Origin: Sulfitobacter alexandrii
GTDB taxonomy: Bacteria > Pseudomonadota > Alphaproteobacteria > Rhodobacterales > Rhodobacteraceae
DNA: 64,000 bases
Assembly: GCF_001886735.1 (NCBI RefSeq)
Contig: NZ_CP018078.1
Location: 1-64,000, forward strand
Direction: 5' to 3'
This document shows positions 61,991 through 64,000 of the stretch, one piece after another. The position numbers were made by a program, and so were the translations under genes. The number at the start of each line of letters is the position of its first letter. The first letter of the stretch is position 1. Under the pieces are notes generated by a model that worked only from the letters and a program-made list of their open reading frames with translations, had not been told where the DNA came from and searched no databases.

Positions 61991-63189
61991 TAGCGACGCC
62001 CCCATGCCATTTGGATCGTCTGCTCTAGCTCATCGCCAACGCCATTCACGCTGGTCAGGGCGCGATCAATTGTCTTTCTGATGAATTGGCTTGGATCGAC
62101 TTCGTAGACGGTCTGCTGGGTCATCCCCGCGTCGGAGATCGCCGTAGACTTCAGCATCGGCTCTGTCATGACCTGACCTGCCAGAATTGATCTCAGGTAG
62201 CCTGCCATTTGGGTCTGCGGACCGTCCGACGGTTCATATCTGGTAATCAGGAACTTGACAAAATCCCATGTGACACGCCGACCGATGGCTTCCTCCACCG
62301 CCTTGACCGTTTCTGAAGCAAGCTTCAGGAATTGGCTCATGGATGCGATGTCAAGCATGCCAGGTACCACGGTAACCACAAGCCCCGTCGAGGCTGCCAG
62401 CGCAGTCAGGGTTAGAAACCCAAGCTGAGGCGGGCAGTCAATCAGGACGATGTCGTAGTTTGCCTCAACCTCTTCAAGCGCCAAGGCGAGGCGCTCTGCA
62501 AAGATGGGTTGTACGCGACGGGCGAGAGCGTTTGCGGTCTCGGTTTCGTACTCGGAGAGCATCAAACCGGCGGGCACCATGTCGAGCTTATGGAAGTAGG
62601 TCTTTTGGATGACGTTCGAGAGAGGAACTTGGTCCTCATATCTCAAAGCATCATAGATTGTGCCACCATCGGCGAACTCAAGCTCGGGCCGAAAGCCGAA
62701 AAACGTGGTCAAACTTGCTTGCGGATCGAGGTCTAGGACCAGCACGCGGTAACCCCGCAAGGCATACCTTTGCGCAAGGTGAATCGTTGCAGTAGTCTTT
62801 GATGAACCGCCTTTGAAGTTGACGACGGATATCACCTGGAGACGATCGCCATCACGTCGACCTGGGCGGTAGCTTTCTGCGTTCTTTCCAGTGCGTCCAA
62901 GAACATCGCGCAACTCATCAATCTCTTGGGCTGTGTAGAACCGGTGTCCGCGGTTGTCTGTATGCACTTCCGGGAAGCTGCCGTCCTTGTGCCGGTTGCG
63001 CAGGTTAGATGTGCTTACGCGCAGGAGGCCGGCGACTTCGGTGGAACTGAAGCGGCGTAGGGACTTTCGTTCTTCGGGTTCGAAAGCGATCTTCATCTGG
63101 CGATCCAAAGACTCAGCCAGATTGTCGGCAAATGCTCCGATATCGGAAGAGCCTATGCCTTGCGTGTACCCAATGTTACGATCATCCAT
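61990..63189 (-). CDS. repA: RepA (ParA-like) partition ATPase
   Basis: A 399-residue ParA-family protein. It has an N-terminal HTH (RRFSSTEVAGLLRVSTSNLRNRHKDGSFPEVHT), a deviant Walker A NFKGGSSKTT (residues about 124-133), Walker A' VLDLDPQAS and Walker B VLIDCPPQLG. It segregates the plasmid and represses the repABC promoter together with RepB. It is the first gene of the operon, with operator-like repeats upstream. Confidence 0.95.
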   Translation of the reverse strand: MDDRNIGYTQGIGSSDIGAFADNLAESLDRQMKIAFEPEERKSLRRFSSTEVAGLLRVSTSNLRNRHKDGSFPEVHTDNRGHRFYTAQEIDELRDVLGRTGKNAESYRPGRRDGDRLQVISVVNFKGGSSKTTATIHLAQRYALRGYRVLVLDLDPQASLTTFFGFRPELEFADGGTIYDALRYEDQVPLSNVIQKTYFHKLDMVPAGLMLSEYETETANALARRVQPIFAERLALALEEVEANYDIVLIDCPPQLGFLTLTALAASTGLVVTVVPGMLDIASMSQFLKLASETVKAVEEAIGRRVTWDFVKFLITRYEPSDGPQTQMAGYLRSILAGQVMTEPMLKSTAISDAGMTQQTVYEVDPSQFIRKTIDRALTSVNGVGDELEQTIQMAWGRR

Positions 63190-63230
63190 GTCCTGCCGCC
63201 CACTCTCGGCCTCTGTTGAGGCTCTTAGTC

Positions 63231-63275
63231 ATTCTGACGGTGTACAGCGTGTCTGACGCGTTTTGCCGTCAGAAT
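63231..63275. promoter_or_regulatory. Inverted repeat, probable RepA operator
   Basis: Perfect arms ATTCTGACGG (63231-63240) and CCGTCAGAAT (63266-63275), 25 bases apart, with a third partial copy (TCTGACGCG) between them. Located 42-86 bases before the repA start. Confidence 0.6.
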
Positions 63276-63330
63276 GGGAATGCCACGATCCAGTGAGTCC
63301 GGCAAGAAGAATCTAAATGTAGTGTGAAAG

Positions 63331-63356
63331 TTATCCACAACACCTATAGGTGTTGT
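63331..63356. other. DnaA box overlapping a 20-bp palindrome
   Basis: TTATCCACA (63331-63339) is a perfect DnaA box. It runs into ACAACACCTATAGGTGTTGT (63337-63356), a perfect 20-bp palindrome, followed by AT-rich DNA. The arrangement resembles an origin or a strong operator for the repABC promoter. Confidence 0.6.
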
Positions 63357-63530
63357 CGTATAAAAAACTCAGCAAGTCATTGATATAGATATATTAAATG
63401 CAGATCTAACCGAATCGAGCCGCTACTCTGTTGAGTTGGCACATTAGCAGCTAACCCCAAGCAACTAATGGCACTTTCTGCCTCCTGCGGAGTTTTCTCC
63501 CGGTGAAATTTTTTGGATTCGGGTCAGAAG

Positions 63531-64000
63531 CTACATCTGATCTTGGCTCGATTCGTACGGCATGAGGCCTAGTCGTTCCGCCCGCTCCAACAGCATTTTC
63601 ACCGAAGACGGCTGCCATCTTGTTCGGCCACGAGGCGTGCGTTCGCGCATAGATTCCAGCCGTTCACAGATCGCTTGAAGCGTGATGTCGGGATCTGCGC
63701 CCTTGATGCCAGCAATAATTGCGGGCAGGCGGTCGTCGGTTTCGCGGCGCCCGGCGCGGGCCAGCACCTCGGCAGGCAGGAAGCCGTCGCGGACATAGGC
63801 CTTCACAGCGCGCAAGAGACGGCTTTGGGTCCAGCGACGCGCCTCGGGCAGGGGGCCGTTGATGATGCGCACAACGTCTTCCCAGGCCAAGTCGGGGCGC
63901 AACCGGCGCACTTGGGGCACCCAGTCTTGAGCCGTCTCGTTCAGCCGCTCCATGTAGCCGTCTTGCCGCGCGAGCCGCACCTTGCGAAGAGCGGCAGGGT
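63531..64000 (-). CDS. Recombinase family protein, C-terminal part (cut by window edge)
   Basis: The frame stays open to the end of the window (upstream residues PAALRKVRLARQDGYMERL), so the N-terminal catalytic part lies outside. What is visible is a C-terminal region with WVPQVRRLRPDLAWEDVVRIIN, RWTQSRLLRAVKAYVRDGFLP and WQPSSVKMLLERAERLGL. This kind of sequence follows small serine-recombinase/resolvase domains in rhodobacterial plasmids. It probably acts in resolving plasmid dimers. The domain with the catalytic Ser is not seen, so the assignment rests on resemblance of the tail. Confidence 0.55.
   Translation of the reverse strand, partial: PAALRKVRLARQDGYMERLNETAQDWVPQVRRLRPDLAWEDVVRIINGPLPEARRWTQSRLLRAVKAYVRDGFLPAEVLARAGRRETDDRLPAIIAGIKGADPDITLQAICERLESMRERTPRGRTRWQPSSVKMLLERAERLGLMPYESSQDQM

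Larger units (their letters stand above)
63190..63530. promoter_or_regulatory. Regulatory and origin-like region upstream of repA
   Basis: This 341-base gap has no gene. It contains an inverted repeat near the repA start (63231-63275), a DnaA box joined to a perfect palindrome (63331-63356) and an AT-rich stretch (63357-63415, rich in TATA and ATTAA). The last 100 bases before the recombinase show nothing I can assign. Confidence 0.6.

Overview
The window reads as part of a conjugative repABC plasmid (or chromid) of an alphaproteobacterium, most likely of the Rhodobacterales (Paracoccus/Roseobacter type). The grounds are the repA-repB-repC order with two identical centromere-like palindromes, the GC-rich coding style, the MPF-T type IV secretion operon and the families of small plasmid proteins. 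This placement is inference from gene content; no database search was possible.

Region 1 (about 0.03-17.8 kb) is a copper-handling and cytochrome-maturation island. It carries a c-type cytochrome, two TlpA/CcmG-like thioredoxins, a small Cys-containing membrane protein, a Met-rich periplasmic protein, a SCO copper chaperone and CcdA. It also carries a glutaredoxin-MauE fusion, a DUF305 protein, CueR, CopA, CopZ, a TolC-like outer membrane protein, a multicopper oxidase, a cupredoxin-CusF fusion, a second cupredoxin, an ABC-exporter-like membrane protein without an ATPase domain, a membrane-anchored cytochrome c and a BNR-type beta-propeller. At least four near-consensus CueR operators (TTGACC, 19 bp, weak -10) tie copA, copZ, the small membrane protein gene and the second copper ATPase into one regulon.

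Region 2 (17.8-25.4 kb) holds a Cus-type RND pump broken by an IS3-family element: CusB has lost its C-terminus and CusA its N-terminus, and a 167-bp partial copy of the IS end sits beside the full copy. Next come a YtkA-like gene, a Cys-rich secreted protein and a second copper ATPase with YHS and HMBD metal-binding domains.

Region 3 (25.4-41.1 kb) has a secreted TrbM-like protein, a three-gene XRE cluster with a self-operator, and a VirB operon in the order VirB1, B2, B3, B4, B7-like, second transglycosylase, B5, B8, B9, B10, B11, DUF4177, secreted protein, B6. VirB6 runs into a second IS3-family element. No relaxase or VirD4 lies in the window.

Region 4 (41.1-58.1 kb) is a long, almost entirely minus-strand block of plasmid accessory genes: duplicated DUF736, DUF6915/6878/6927-type proteins, a 1420-residue methyltransferase-strawberry-notch helicase (DarB-like), a RelB/ParE toxin-antitoxin pair, a large ParB-like protein, DUF3768 and an ArdC antirestriction protein. 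An IS110 element and an MFS/LysR pair interrupt it. Five of its genes share a purine-rich leader with an AAAGC-N2-GCTTT dyad, most followed by a hairpin. This looks like an anti-defence leading region with a common, possibly undescribed, expression signal.

Region 5 (58.2-64 kb) contains a Fic AMPylase preceded by phased 8-bp repeats, repC, a candidate antisense RNA, repB, repA, an upstream region with a DnaA box and palindromes, and the C-terminal part of a recombinase cut by the window edge.
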